A stretch of 64,000 bases of DNA from Saururus chinensis (GCA_035235625.1 CP141143.1:16289092-16353091), one strand, 5' to 3'. Positions 49,380-61,933 are shown, numbered from the stretch's first letter. Made by a program: numbers and translations. Notes: generated by a model not told the origin, from the sequence alone.

Positions 49380-50662
49380 CTAAACTATTGGGTTCATCAG
49401 ATCATCCGATAAGTCCCACAAATTACAGTCAGAGTTAAAGATTCTGTTATTCTTTTCCCCGGCCAACTTCCCCCCGTTGGCCACATCGTTATCATCATCT
49501 TCACCTTTTTCATGGAGACCATGTTCCCCGCCAGTGCAAGTACTTCCGGTGCAAATGCTCTGACTCCACAGCGAGCCCTCATCCTCATTTCCAAATGAAG
49601 TTGAGCCATATTGAAAGCCACCGACTGTAGTGGGAAAACTATCACAAATTCCAGTAAAGCCGTCGGAAGTTCCTCCATCGGGAACCATGCTCCAAGTCTT
49701 GTTGGAGGGAAGTACTTCTGTCTCTTGCATCGCTCTCGAGAGGCTGAACTTGATCTTCTGTATGGTGTCATCCTTTGTGTCTGGGCCAGCAGAACTGCCT
49801 CCCGGAGGTGGTGCGGCCTCATAGCCGGAGGTGTTGGCCCCACGATGGATTTGGAAGTCAATGCGATTCTTGGTGAGCAGGTGGAGCATCTCATCCTTGA
49901 AGCACCCCAGTGCAGCTTCTGCAAGATGAGCGACCTGAGGAGGGGCCAATGTGGTTGCAATCTCGGCCATCAGGTGAGAAAAGGGCTTGTGGGTCACAGG
50001 ATCAATTCCCATGCCAGAGAGTTTCTTTTTCAGCTTGGTGTTCCAGTGGTTCTTGACGTCGTTGTCCGTCCGTCCGGGCAGTTGAGCTGCGATTAGAGAC
50101 CACCTGCCGTACAGCAATTACGGGAAATTAAGTTAAGTGTTAATTAATTTCCTTCATCCAAAAAGCTCCACTCCTCTAGAATACAAGACTTGCTGAAGAA
50201 ACGGAACAAACGTATTATATGTGTATAGAAGGAGGGCATGCGTGCCTGTTTCCAACGACCGAGTGCAGTTTGACGATGGTCTGCTCTTCGCTCTCGGAGA
50301 AGTCGCCATGCTTGAGGTCTGGGCGGAGGTAGTTTGTCCACCGCAGCCTGCAGCTCTTCCCACATCTTTGGAGTCCTGAAAGGCAAGCTACAATTATAAT
50401 AATAATGGTGGTAATAATGATGCAGTAACAAAAAACGAAAAGAGAAGATGATCAATGTGGACATTTTCGTGAGTCTAGAGCAGAGAAAAATACAAGTCAA
50501 GACGATGATGATTGGGGGAGAGGATATACCTGCGTTTTTGGGGATAAGGCGCCAATTACGGGTACCATGTTGGGCGATGTAGGAGGAGAGCTTATTGTCT
50601 TCTTCGGGGGTCCACTGCCCCCTTTTCACGTTGTCCTTCTCACAGCAGGGAACCCGGCCCAT
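49380..50662 (-). CDS. MYB80: R2R3-MYB transcription factor, MYB80 type
   Basis: Spliced from three exons (50662-50530, 50375-50246, 50103-49380) it encodes 328 residues. R2 begins after [20 protein letters not shown], and R2-R3 cover roughly residues 14-115, with R3 ending [13 protein letters not shown]. The block [20 protein letters not shown] and then [20 protein letters not shown] after the MYB domain match Arabidopsis MYB80 (formerly MYB103/MS188), a regulator of tapetum development and pollen wall formation. Length is close to that of the family. Both intron positions are those usual in R2R3-MYB genes. The second intron appears to start with GC at 50245. The gene converges with PA200 (265 bp between stops). 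It looks intact. Confidence 0.93.
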
Positions 50663-52823
50663 GTTTTCAGCCGCTCTCTATCTCTCTCTCTCCTTCACTG
50701 TCAACAAACCAGCTCACTATACTGCTTTATTTTCAATAACCAAAGTTTTTTTTTTTTAAAGAAAAGGGCAATGGGAACTGCAGTCGCTGGGAGAAAATAA
50801 CAACCTGGAATACAGCTTGTTTATTGTTCTTGGAAGGCGAATTCTCTTTTGTTTCTTTTTGCTTCCTGTATTTTTGAGTTTTTGGCGCAGTAGTAGACGG
50901 GAGAAGAGTGTTAAATACAAAGAGAGGAGGGAGGAGGAGGTTAACGTGGATGCATGCATGCATGGCGAAGGAAGCATGATTTGATTAAAGAATTCAACGC
51001 CGTTGAGCGTGTGAGGGACGGGGCAGGTAGCTCACCCACAAGACGCCCGGTCAACCCTCTCTCTCACTCATCTTTCTCTCTCTTGTGTCTCTCGCTCTCT
51101 TTCTCCCCTCTTGTTGACTCCTCGTAGGATCTTATGCCATGGAATTGGGGGGAATTTGGGTGGCTTTGTGTACTTGCCTCACACCAAAGCGGCTTCTTGA
51201 GCGCTCGTGCGGCTGGCCGCAGTGAGAGTTTAAGATTTCCTGCACGTGTGGCCAGCGTGGTGCCCACTGTTAAGGGAGGGGACTGGCTAGTATTTCGAAG
51301 TGATGATTATCTTCAAACCCGGAATCACATTTGTAGTCTGTATGTATGCACGTACGATACGAGTAGCTGCTGATTCATCATGCAATTTGTTCGCAGAAAA
51401 GGGGAGGATTACCAGTCATTGGCGACGAGAACCTATTTGGAGCAAGACGGACTAATTGGGCTTGGACTTGCATCCTGAGAAAGGGGCACGACCCATGAAT
51501 TGGGCAATTGACTGCTTCCTAATGGGCCTCCACCCGCTGCTTATCTTTTGTTGTCGGCCTCCCGTTCTATGACTTACGAGAAGTCAGATTCCACTCCGAT
51601 CCATGGGCCACCAAATTAGCAAACCCAACCCGAACTTCGCTGCTTTTCTTGTTTATGTTCTAGATTTTGTTTTCTGAATTATTTAATACCTTATGGCAGA
51701 AGGGAAGCATTTTTTATATTTTCTACTACAATGAGCCTAACATAAGTTATGTATAAGAACCCTTAATATTTAAAATCCATGGTGCACACACTAGTGCAGC
51801 CCTAGTTCATGCATTGTTAATCTCATGGATGAATGTAGCTTACCTCATTATATGTGGAAAGCATAAAAATGGCTTTCGTGGCAGGAGAGAGGGTGACTTC
51901 AGAAATTATTATTGAAAAAATGCGGGGTGGAATTTTTTTCAACATTTAAGGCAAAATGCCATTTGATTTACATTATTTCACACCTTTGCATCCCCATACA
52001 CCAAATTCCATCGTCCTCTTTCACTTCTTGGTCCTTTTTATTTTCTTTGGAGTTGTCATTCATTCACTTGATCTAAAATCTCCCCTGATTACAATCACAC
52101 CCATATCATTCGATGCATATGTTTAATATTTAATCGTAGATCTTTAAAAGACATATATGACGCACTAGAGAACACAAAAATTGGACCTATGTAACTCAAG
52201 TTATGAGCATGATCAATCAATAGTCATTAGCAAACAACTTGACGAATTAAGCGAACCATGGTCTTTATGATCGGAATCAACTAACAATTTGTAGTTTATA
52301 AACAACGTTGTTTCATAGTATTGAGTTCCATTTCATAAAAAAATATTTCTTATATGAAGTCATATTGTCATAAAGTCATTAGTTTCAAAAATATATTCAA
52401 TATTTTATCTAACTTAAGTTTTTTTTTTCAACAAGACTTAAATTTTTAATTTTTTTAAAATAATACGAACGGTAAGTCGGATTGGAAAAATAGGTTCTAC
52501 TTGACAACATGAGTTTCACTTTTCCTTATACAATCATACGTGGCGTAAGGTGTATGGGTGTAAAAAAAATATTGTAGAAATATCACTATCCTTTAACTAG
52601 ACCACTTGTGAAATCCAATCAAAAAATTTTATATAAGTTTTTGTGGGTATTTTTATTTTAGAAATATCATTATCCCTTTCCTTGGCATTTTGCCTACAAT
52701 GCTTATATTATTGTTATATAATTATGTTTCGCTTTAATTGTAAGTAAGTAAGTGTGGCCTATGGGCCTATCCTAAGTTCCCAAACTTGTTAGGTAACCCT
52801 GAGTTGAAGAGGAGGTCAAGCCT
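50663..52823. other. MYB80 upstream region and intergenic sequence
   Basis: No gene is supported. The first 500 bp upstream of MYB80 hold CT-rich tracts (50,675-50,700; 51,055-51,110) and a GCATGCATGCATG run at about 50,950-50,963 (RY-like CATGCA motifs), all plausible promoter content. Further out the sequence is AT-rich with no transposon borders I could fix. Confidence 0.45.
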
Positions 52824-53357
52824 TTGTGCTCCCCCATCCCCCTTAACTTCTTTAGGGAAAGAGCTTTCCTTCCTTTTACTTGGGTCTATATCAGGTATAA
52901 GTCGTCCATCATGAGAATCTATAGAACATACACTATGTGCACAATTACTTACTACACAGAAGAGCCCATTGAATGTCCACCACACTTCTACGCCTCTAAC
53001 CTACACATTCGTCCAAGTCTTCATCCACCACCTCTCGGTTCCTGCCGAAAGGATGCCATCATCACTGCTAGTAGTAGTAGAGCTTCATTCCTTGTTGCTT
53101 ACCTCTACCTAGTAAATGTTGCAGCTGAGATAGCTGCTTGGGACTATAATTTCCTAGCCATGAACTTCACTAAAATGGCTTCACATTCCATCAACATGCT
53201 TAGCTCTCCTCTGGGCACAATAAAGAGACTCATTTTTCCAACCTTCTTCCCATGCTCTCCTACGAATGGAAAATATCATAGTTTTGGAGTTATTTTACAT
53301 GGGAGGATTGTCTGTGTGGCGAGGGGAGGATTGTCTGTGCGGCCCTACAAGAGATAG
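52824..53357 (+). CDS. Unrecognised 177-codon ORF ending at the copia insertion
   Basis: The frame starts MCSPIPLNFFRERAF and ends VRPYKR with a TAG that overlaps the copia target site. The middle (FLVAYLYLVNVAAEIAAWDY) is hydrophobic. I do not recognise a family, and no promoter or splice evidence supports it. The opposite strand also has a shorter open frame. It may be a decayed transposon fragment or chance. The short repeat GGGAGGATTGTCTGTG occurs twice at 53,301-53,340. Confidence 0.15.
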   Translation: MCSPIPLNFFRERAFLPFTWVYIRYKSSIMRIYRTYTMCTITYYTEEPIECPPHFYASNLHIRPSLHPPPLGSCRKDAIITASSSRASFLVAYLYLVNVAAEIAAWDYNFLAMNFTKMASHSINMLSSPLGTIKRLIFPTFFPCSPTNGKYHSFGVILHGRIVCVARGGLSVRPYKR

Positions 53358-53358
53358 C

Positions 53359-53859
53359 TATAGGGAATAAAACAACCTTCTTCAGGCAGAGTATAAATTT
53401 ATTGTTCTCTAGTTCTGGCCAAACAAAGTATAAATCTAGTGTTCTATGCCTGTACAGCGGAAGAATGGATCATAGAAACACCAACAAGAAAGCAAAGAAT
53501 ACAAGGGAATTAATGTGGTTCGGCCTTGCTGCCTACATCCATAGGATCACACAATTTCACTAGATAGAGAATCAAATACAAGGGAGCATTACAAAGATTT
53601 ATCTCAGCACCTCTCACACAACTCACAAACGAAATAACGCCTCTCTTCTTCCCCAAAGAAGGCTATTTGTTTCTTGGTCATAGCGGCCTCCTCTCTATGC
53701 TGGTGGCCTAGTTTCTCCCTGGTGAGTGGTGGCTTGCTTCTCCCTGATTTCTATCTATCTCATTTTGCCCTCTCTAATCCTCTTATATTAGGTTTATAAA
53801 TAAAAAGGACAAAAATACCCTTAAGTACTTAAACCCGTAATTAGGGCTCACCGCCAACA
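53359..53859 (-). repeat. 3' LTR of the copia element
   Basis: 501 bp, starting TGTTGGCGGTGAGCCCTAAT on the minus strand at 53859. Its end reads ...CCCTATA instead of ...TCCTACA as in the other LTR, so the terminal CA has become TA. Confidence 0.93.
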
Positions 53860-53872
53860 ATCTCCCACTTAA
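53860..53872 (-). other. Polypurine tract of the copia element
   Basis: On the minus strand the purine-rich AAGTGGGAGAT lies directly before the 3' LTR, the expected plus-strand priming site. Confidence 0.75.
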
Positions 53873-54067
53873 GACCTAATTGCTTGAAACCTTCATCAGC
53901 AACTCTCCCACTTAAACTGATCCCTGTCGAATCAATTTTTCAAATAGAGTTAATTTCAAGTAAGACAATTACTCCACTCTTACCTAATACAACTGTGTGA
54001 TCACCGTCATCCTTCTCATGTAGAAGACTGATGGTTGTTGAGTAAATGCTTAATTTCTCTATCATCA

Positions 54068-57000
54068 CTACTTTAGTAAACATATTTGTTGGATTTTCCT
54101 TAGTATGTATCTTCTCTTCTCCATGAAGACCTTTTTCTCTTCAACAAGTTCTCTCACAAAATGATATTTAATTTCAATATGTTTCGTTCTTGCATGAAAC
54201 ACATTGTTCTTTGTCATATCAATTGCACTCTTATTATCACAATAGAGTACGCACCTCTCTTGAGGTTTGTCCAACTCCTTCAAGAATGCCTTTAGCTATA
54301 ACATCATTTTGTAAACTTCAGTAGTTGTAATGTACTCTGCCTTAACAGATGAATTTGTTACAGATTTCTGCAATTGTGACTGCCTAGCAACTACATCATT
54401 ACCCAATGTGAAGACAAAACCTGAAGTATTTCTCCTATTATCTAAATTATCTCTATAATCTGAATCAACAAAATCAACTAAGTTAATCCTATAACTCCCA
54501 CCAAAGTGCAAAGACGTACCTGAAGAACCCTTCAGATATTTGAAAATCCAATTCATTGCATTCTAGTGCTCTTCACTTGGATTTGTTATAAACCTTGCTA
54601 CCTAACTCATAACATGAGAAGGTCTAGTGCATATGGCTGCATACATCAATGAACTTACAGCAGATGCATAAGGAACTATGTTCATGTGAGTTATATCTTT
54701 CTGTATGCTAGGAGACTGCTCATTAGAAAGCCTGAAGTGGGTCTCCAAGGGAGTACCAACTAGTTTGACACCCAACATATTGAACTTTATCAATACTTTT
54801 TTAACATATTCCTCCGGGGACAATTTCAACACTTTCTGTTCCCTATCTCTTGAAATTCGCATACCAAGGATTTGCTTGTTGGCCTAAGATCCTTCATTGC
54901 AAAATTAGAAGACAACTGTTTCTTGAGTTTCTCAATCTCACCAATATCTACTCCTACAATCAACTTGTCATCCACATATAACAACAAGAGCAAGTAGGAA
55001 GTTCTCAACTTTTTGTAATAACAACAGTGATCAGAATAGTAATGATAAAATCCAATGGATAGCATAAACCCATCAAATTTAATGTAACATTGTCTTAGAG
55101 CTTGCTTGAGGCTATACAAGCTCTTAGACAACCTACAAACTATGTTCTCCTTACCTCTTACCACATAACTTTGTGGTTGATGCATATAGATCCCCTCTTC
55201 CAAGTCACTATGTAGGAAAGTTGTTTTAACATCCAACTTTTCTAAATGAAGATCCTCAACTACAACAATGGACAACACCATTCTAATGGTAACAATTCTA
55301 ACAACAAGAACAAATATTTCTGTATTATCCACGCCATACATCTGTTGAAAGCCTTTGACATGGTACCTCTTGGTCCCATCAACTTCCTGTTTCATCCTGT
55401 AAACCTACTTGTTATGTGTAATGTCTTTTTACTTGGAGGTATGAGAACTAACTCCCAAGTTTGATTAGATATCAATGAATCCATCTCATCCTCTATAGCA
55501 TGCTCCCACTGAATTGAAGTGTCTATCCTGCAAACTTCCTCAAAGCTTTCTGGTTTACCACTGTCAGTCAAGAGTAAATAATTCAGACTAGGATTAAATA
55601 TGGAATGCATATCAGATGTGCTCTAAGGGTCAGAGGGATCAAATATCTATTTCCTCTTAATCTGCCTAGAGCCTAGAGCTGGTCCAACCAAATAGTGTCT
55701 GTAAAGGAACAACTGGAGCCTCTGGAATTGTCTATGAAGAAGTATTAACCACCTGTTTATGACTAGATGCACCGGCCTCTATGTGACTGGCCCCCATGTG
55801 AGCTCTATCATTGTCTGAAGAATTTTTAGCCTCAAGTTCTACAAACTCATATTCAATTTGTTTCATCTTCCCCTTTTGTAGATCTTGACGGTACTTATAA
55901 AGCTTTACCACATGAAACACAACATTTATACTCCGGAAGACCTTCTTATGGACCAAATTTCATAATCGATAACCATAATCATCTCCACCATAACCAATAA
56001 AATAGCATTTGTTGGACTTTGAATCCAACTTGCCTCTATGTTTTGCATCAACATGCACATATGCATCACAACCAAAAACTCATAAGTGATCAATCTTTAC
56101 CTCCTTTGACCATGCTTCTTCAAGAATGCCTCCATCTAGCAGGTAGCATGAAGACTTGTTGATCAAATATACTGCAATATCAACGACATAGCTCCAGAAT
56201 GAAAGCTAAAGACCACAGTGTAGCCGCATGTTGCGCGTTTTCTCCATGATTGACCTGTTCATCTACTTACCAACACCATTTTGTCTTGGTGTCTAGGAGT
56301 AGTTAGCAATCTGTGAATGTCATGCTTATCACAGTAAGATTTGAATTCCCTACTACAATACTCGCCTCTATTGTCTAACTTCAAACACTTCAATCTTAAC
56401 ATTGGCTCATTCTCAACAAGTCTTTTTTATTGCACAAAGATAGAAAATACATCAAATTTATTTTTAGCAAAGAAAACCCATAACTTGCAAGAAGCATCAT
56501 CAATAAAAGTAATGAAGTAAGATGCACCTCTAAGGGATGGAACTTGGGTTGGGCCCCAAACATCTGTGTATACAAGCTCAAGCTGCTCAGTCCTGCTCTT
56601 CAGGGTAGCTCGAAAAAATAAAACTTTTGTGTTTCTTGCCCATTACGCAATGCTCACAAAATTCCAAATCAGCACACTTCAAACTGGATAACTTCCCCTT
56701 TGCCTGTAACATCTTCATCCCCTTTTCTGACATATGCCCAAGATGACAATGCCACAAACTCACATCAACAGCATTAGAGGTTACTCCAATAGAATACTTA
56801 TGACAATTGGATGTCATATATAACGTCCCAATTTTTTTCCCCTTAGCCACTACCATGACACCCTTACTCATTTTCCAACTGTCGCTCATAAAGTGAGTAG
56901 TAACACCACAAGTAGCTAATTGACCAACAGAAATAATATTCTTTGTCAAATGAGGCACAAGACGAGCATCTTTCAATATAAGAACAACATTATCATCAAG

Positions 57001-57988
57001 CTACAAACGTATGTCACCCTTGCCTATGATTTCACAAGCTTGGTCATTACCCAAATAGACATTTTCCAAATCACTAGCCACAAAATTCTACATCAAATAT
57101 TTTCTAGAAGTAGCATGAAAAAAGCACCACTATCAATAATCCAAGAATCACATTTACTATTCATAAACAATAATATGCAATTAGATTTTGCAACATTAAC
57201 TACGTCTTTGTCATGATTTTGTGCTCCATCATGAGGGGTTGAGCAATCTCTCTTCACATGGCCTTTCTACCCACACTGCCAACAAACCCCATCACCCTTA
57301 CAGATTTTGGACTTGGACCACCCCCTCTTGGACTTCCCTCTCCATCTAGGTTTTCCCTTATGAGGTCACCGCCCCCTCTCCTCCATAGTTAGGGCTGAAC
57401 TAGATAAAGAATAACCATCTTTATGGTGTATTTCTTCAGCTAATATCATTTCACCAACATCATTTAACTTAAATTTGTCCATATTATGAGAACTATGAAT
57501 AACAACTTTAAATAATTCTCAATCAGACGACAAAGACTTAAGCAAAGTAATAGACTGTATATCTTCTGTGAAATTAACATCTATTGCTTCAAGTTGATTC
57601 ACCAAAATGTGGAATGAATTCAATGATTGGTCACGGTCTCATCATCAAACAATTTCAGATAAAAAAAACTAGTCACGAGATGTACCTTATTTGTGGAAGG
57701 ACTCGCATACAACTACTCAAGCAGATCAAAGCATTCCTTTGTGGTCTTGGCCTTCGTGATGTTCGAAGCAACTGATGAAGAAATCGGCAATCTGACCACC
57801 CCTAGAGCCTTGCTATGAAGCAACTCCCACCTTGTGATCTCTTCCACCTTGCCTTCACCATCGGGCTTAGTTGTAATCAATAATTGATAGAAATCCTTCT
57901 GGTACAAATTGTCTTCAATCTGCATGTGCCAAAATCTGTAATATTGGCCATTAAATTTCTCTATCTTGAACTTGCTATCGTCAGCCAT
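54068..57988 (-). pseudogene. Copia gag-pol polyprotein remnants
   Basis: Gag starts MADDSKFKIEKFNGQYYRFW at 57988 and runs to a CCHC knuckle near 57,285-57,245 (CWQCG, a stop, then KGHVKRDC). The protease motif WIIDSGA lies near 57,150. A pre-integrase zinc region (WHCHLGHMSEKGMKML...CEHCVMGKKH) is at 56,976-56,587, and an integrase core at about 56,586-55,960 contains several stops. Reverse transcriptase (55,610-54,602) has KSLYSLKQALRQ and YVDD (54,978-54,967). RNase H (54,556-54,068) has [11 protein letters not shown] and [15 protein letters not shown]. Internal stops and frameshifts occur in every domain. Confidence 0.93.
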
Positions 57989-57999
57989 CTCCTCTTAAA

Positions 58000-58011
58000 C
58001 CTTCGATACCA
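58000..58011 (-). other. Primer binding site of the copia element
   Basis: On the minus strand, two bases after the 5' LTR, TGGTATCGAAGG resembles TGGTATCAGAGC, the site complementary to the 3' end of plant initiator methionine tRNA used by copia elements. Two or three bases have diverged. Confidence 0.7.
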
Positions 58012-58013
58012 AT

Positions 58014-58513
58014 TGTAGGAAATAAAATAGCCCTCGCTAGGCAGAGTATAAATTTATTGTTCTCTAGTTCTTGTTGAACAGAGTATAAATCTATTATTTT
58101 TTTGCTATAAAGCGGAAGAATGGAAGTAGAAATGCCAACAAGAAAGCAAAGAACACAAGGGAATAAATGTGGTTCAGCCTTGCTGCCTACATTCATGGGA
58201 TCACACTATTCCACTAGATAGAAAATCAAATACAAGGGAGTATTACAAAGATTTCTCTCAGCATCTCTCACACAACTTACAGACGAAATAGCGCCTCTCT
58301 TCTTCCCCAAAGAAGGCTATTTTTCTCTTGGTCATGGCGGCCTCCTCTATGTGCGTGCTGCTTGGTTTCTCCCTAGTGCGTGGATGCTTGCTTCTCCCTG
58401 ATTTCTATCTATCTCATTTTGCCCTCTCTAATTCTCTTATATTAAGTTTACAAACCAGAAGGACAAAACTGCCCCTAATCACTTAAACAATTAATTAGGG
58501 CTCACCGCCAACA
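58014..58513 (-). repeat. 5' LTR of the copia element
   Basis: 500 bp, with the TG...CA ends intact (TGTTGGCGG at 58513 and TCCTACA at 58014). It aligns with 53359-53859 throughout. Confidence 0.95.
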
Positions 58514-58518
58514 ATAGC

Positions 58519-60773
58519 CACTGCCACAGGTGCGTTGCTGTTTCAAACTTCTGTTGCAGAAACTATTTGCAACTCTGTCTTATTTAGTGACATGTACATG
58601 AGTAGAAGAACAGTTCCGATATTGCATATATGAGATGTTTCCTATATGCGTATTTATAACAAAGATATGTTTATTAAGGAATTCATTCACGATTTTATAC
58701 TGTGGAAATTTTGTGGGTAAATGTTGTGTTGTACTCCCTCCGTCTCATATTAATAGCTCTCTATTTCAAAAAATAGTAATTTTTATTAGATGGTGAGATT
58801 CATAATTGAATAGAAAAATCTTTTGAGATGTTTTTTCAAGTACCCAACTACTTAGAATTAATCAGAATGGAAATATTAATATGGGACAAATAGAGTATTA
58901 TATAATTTAATAAATATGTGTGTTTGACTATCACTTTGTCATTTCAATTTATAAATACATTCCTCTATAGTACATGATCTTAGAAATAGAAAGGTTACAA
59001 TTGGCTGGAAGGTTAATTAGAAATAGATTGCCAACATCAAGCGATCAATAGAAGTATACAATTAACCATTAGCCTTCTACACTATCTAGTTTCAGTATCT
59101 TAATGTCTCTGTTTTGATCTAAAGCCAAGTAGACATGGAACTCGGCCACTTCCTTCATTGTTGAGAGGTCATCTTAACAACATAAAGTAGTTTCAAAATC
59201 ATGCAAACTGGTTCTATCTTATGGAATGAATCTAAGATAGATTAAGGATTGGAGGCTTGCTAACAAATTACAATTTGACTGATAAAAAGGTCCATCACAA
59301 GTGTTAGCATTCTGAGTACATTTTGAAATTTTCTTGAGTTCCTCCATAAAAGGAAAAATCTAAAGTTACAAATTTGAGGAAACATAAGCTATTATTATTG
59401 CTCAAAACTATTGTAAATTAACAATCAAAAGCCATGATTGTATGCTTGTGACTCCTTATGGAGTCTATTCTAATTGAGTAATCCACGAGTGAAACCGTGT
59501 GGGAGAAGAATATGAGATGGCAACCATTAGACTATTGACAGACTTGTTCAATGTCACATCCAGACTTTGTCGACACTGGCCAGTCATTGAAAGGTTCAGG
59601 AGGGCAGAAACTTCCTCAATTACCAATGTTGTAGACCAAGAGGTCCACATACGAAAATTATAGAGAAAGAGGAGAGAAGAAGGATTGAGAGAGCAACTTA
59701 AACTAAACTAATTTCTTAATTGGATTTTCCACTTTTTAAAATGAGTTGTGCATTACAATTTATAGAGGAATAGTAAACTAATCTTACTAGAATAAGGAAA
59801 CTACTCCTGATTTAATTTTAACTTAATAAGAATACCATTTACTAATGAAATTAGGAATGAAACTAAATTAAGAAAGTAAATTAGGGTTATAACCTAATTT
59901 TATAGTCATTGTATTGGGTGAGATGAGAGTTCGAGATATTTGTATTTTTTGGACTTATATATGAGACTAAATACTTCAAACGTTATGGGATTTGTACTTA
60001 GAAACGCTTAAGATATATTTTTGTTTAAGCCTATAAGCCATGACATTTGATTTTGTATATTTTTATTGTAGATTCACAATAGAGAATGTTTTGTTTGTCC
60101 ATACAATGATTTTGAAAAGTTTTGTAGAAAATTTAAGTTTGATGATTTATATTTATGAAAAATATTTTTACATGTTTCGCTAATTTTCACCATTTACAAA
60201 TATTATATAATAAATAAGTTTTTTGAATTTTTAAATAAATATATTAAAAAATCTTAGGCATGACAGAGAGGATGAGGAGGAAAACCAGTAATTGATTAAT
60301 GATGAAGTGGAACAAAAACTGAAATTGATGAGCTAAAATTGGAGAAAGATATAACGAAAATTAAAATTGATTAAGTAAATTGGAGAAAGATGATGAAAAT
60401 CAAAAGATTGAAGGATGTAAACAAAGGGTAGATCAATATAAGAGAAGAACGGAAGGAACAACTCTAATCAAATATCAAGAGCAAGAGATGAAAACCCTGA
60501 CAAGAGATCATAGATCCATCATGGCAAAAGCACAAGATCTATGGTGTAGACAAGGGGCAGAAAATTAAATAAAAGAAATTTTATTTTTATTATATGTTTT
60601 AGAATAGGTTGAGCAATATAATTTATAAAAAATAAAGTAATATTCATACTTAAATAAGGTAAGCAAGATTAATTCTAGAGAAATTGGAAAAAAAAACTAA
60701 TCTAAGAAAGTAAAATAAATCGAATTAGGAACATAACAATATGTGGGTGATGTTTTTGGAATGACATAGTGCA
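58519..60773. other. Intergenic sequence, decayed repeats, no supported gene
   Basis: It holds the MITE 58734-58895. The stretch 59,465-59,650 has a minus-strand open frame (MWTSWSTTLVIEEVSALLN) that I cannot assign. 59,640-59,930 resembles the transcribed end of a decayed copia-type LTR in composition only. 60,270-60,570 has charged frames of the ELDELKLEKD type broken by stops, possibly an old coding remnant. Confidence 0.4.
58734..58895. mobile_element. Stowaway-like MITE, 162 bp
   Basis: The left end CTCCCTCCGTCTCATATTAA and the right end read inwards CTCTATTTGTCCCATATTAA are imperfect inverted repeats. TA flanks both sides (58732-58733 and 58896-58897). This is the best preserved copy of the MITE family also seen near 6662-6824 and 7066-12841. 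Confidence 0.85.
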
Positions 60774-60782
60774 AAATCTTAA

Positions 60783-61933
60783 GGGAAAATTATTTAAATA
60801 ATAATTAAAAAATATTTACCAAATCAACCCACTTTGGGAGATTTCCCAAAGTGGTGTTGTTTTTTGCCACGCAAGTGCCAGCCAAGCCGTTAGCACCTGC
60901 ATGGCTTTTTTTTTCAATCTTACTTAGATTTCGTCCTTTGGAAGGACGAAATCAAGTTTAAGTTAAGTTCATCCTTTTAAAAGACAAAATCATTTTAAAA
61001 AAATTAAGAATTTCATCATTCGAAACGACGAAATCACCTTCCATCGTCTAAGGTGATTTTGTCATTCAAAACAACGAAATCTCCACACTTACGCTTATAA
61101 AACATCATACTATGAGACGTAATTGAAAAATAAAGGTCAACATGTTTTTTATTATGACAAATATTGTCAGAGCATTTACTATCCCAAAAACTCTCAGAGC
61201 ATATAGCTTGACATAAAACATTGACAATTTCGTAATTGGCACAAAACTCTAAGAGACTTTACTGTCCCAAATTTATAGATAGATAAAGAGTAAACTAGAG
61301 TGACTAAGAGAGATTGGGATAGTAGTAAAGCAAATTTATAGATAGATAAGAGAGATTGAGAGACTAAGAGAGATTGGGACAACAAAGTAATTACAAATGT
61401 TTGTTGAGATTGAGGACAACAGTAAAGCAAAACAAGGAGTCGGGCAGCTTCCTCTCCAACCCGACGCAGCTCAATCCTCTAGACTCCAGCGACGAGGATT
61501 CCTATTTGTTGCTTTTGAGTTTCTCTGTCCCCCTTCCCATCCGCACCTCCCCTCCTCCACCTCTCTTGCAACCAGGACCACAGCTGCTTCGCCGTCGGCA
61601 CCGACTTTTCGAGTTTCTCTGTCGAGATTGAGGACAACGGGACGAAAGGTGATTTTGTCCTTCTAAAAGACAAAAGATAATTTCATCATTCTAAAGGATG
61701 AAATCGGGTTAAATATTATAAACAGATTTTGTCATTTGAAAGGATGAAATTAACTTAAACCTAATTTCGTCTTTCCAAAGGATGAAATCATATAAATTTT
61801 TTAAAAAAAACACACAAGCGCCAGCGCCGCTGGCACCTGCATAGTAAAAAGTAACACAACTTTGAAAAATATTTTCTAAAGTGCGTTAATTTGGTAAATA
61901 TTTTTTAAAAATTATTATTTAAATAATTTTTCC
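60783..61933. mobile_element. Non-autonomous MULE related to the one at 17923-26439
   Basis: The ends GGGAAAATTATTTAAATAAT and, read inwards from the right, GGAAAAATTATTTAAATAAT match those of the large MULE. Flanks AAATCTTAA (60774-60782) and AAATCCTAA (61934-61942) match at 8 of 9. The left end keeps the CACTTTGGG palindrome (60829-60854), GCCACGCAAGTGCCAGC wording and subterminal dyads such as TTTCGTCCTT-TGG-AAGGACGAAA (about 60,928-60,950). The 1151-bp interior has no transposase. It includes a GC-rich segment, 61,440-61,650, that may be the remnant of a leader or captured gene sequence. Confidence 0.88.

Larger units (their letters stand above)
53359..58513 (-). mobile_element. Ty1/copia LTR retrotransposon, full length, inactive
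   Basis: Complete element on the minus strand: 5' LTR 58513-58014, primer site, gag-pol remnants and polypurine tract, then 3' LTR 53859-53359. An exact 5-bp duplication ATAGC lies at 53354-53358 and 58514-58518. The domain order gag, protease, integrase, reverse transcriptase, RNase H is the copia order. The two LTRs are still easy to align but differ at many positions, so insertion was not recent. Many stops and frameshifts rule out autonomous activity. Confidence 0.96.

Noticed and set aside
49397-50096. Frames on both strands over the MYB gene
   Set aside because: Shadows of the GC-rich third exon of the MYB80-type gene.
52767-52985. Minus-strand frame starting MWWTFNGLFCVV
   Set aside because: No recognisable family, no splice or promoter signs; overlaps an equally weak plus-strand frame.
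59465-59650. Minus-strand frame with LRR-like look (VIEEVSALLNLS)
   Set aside because: Too short, no repeat of the leucine spacing and no gene context.
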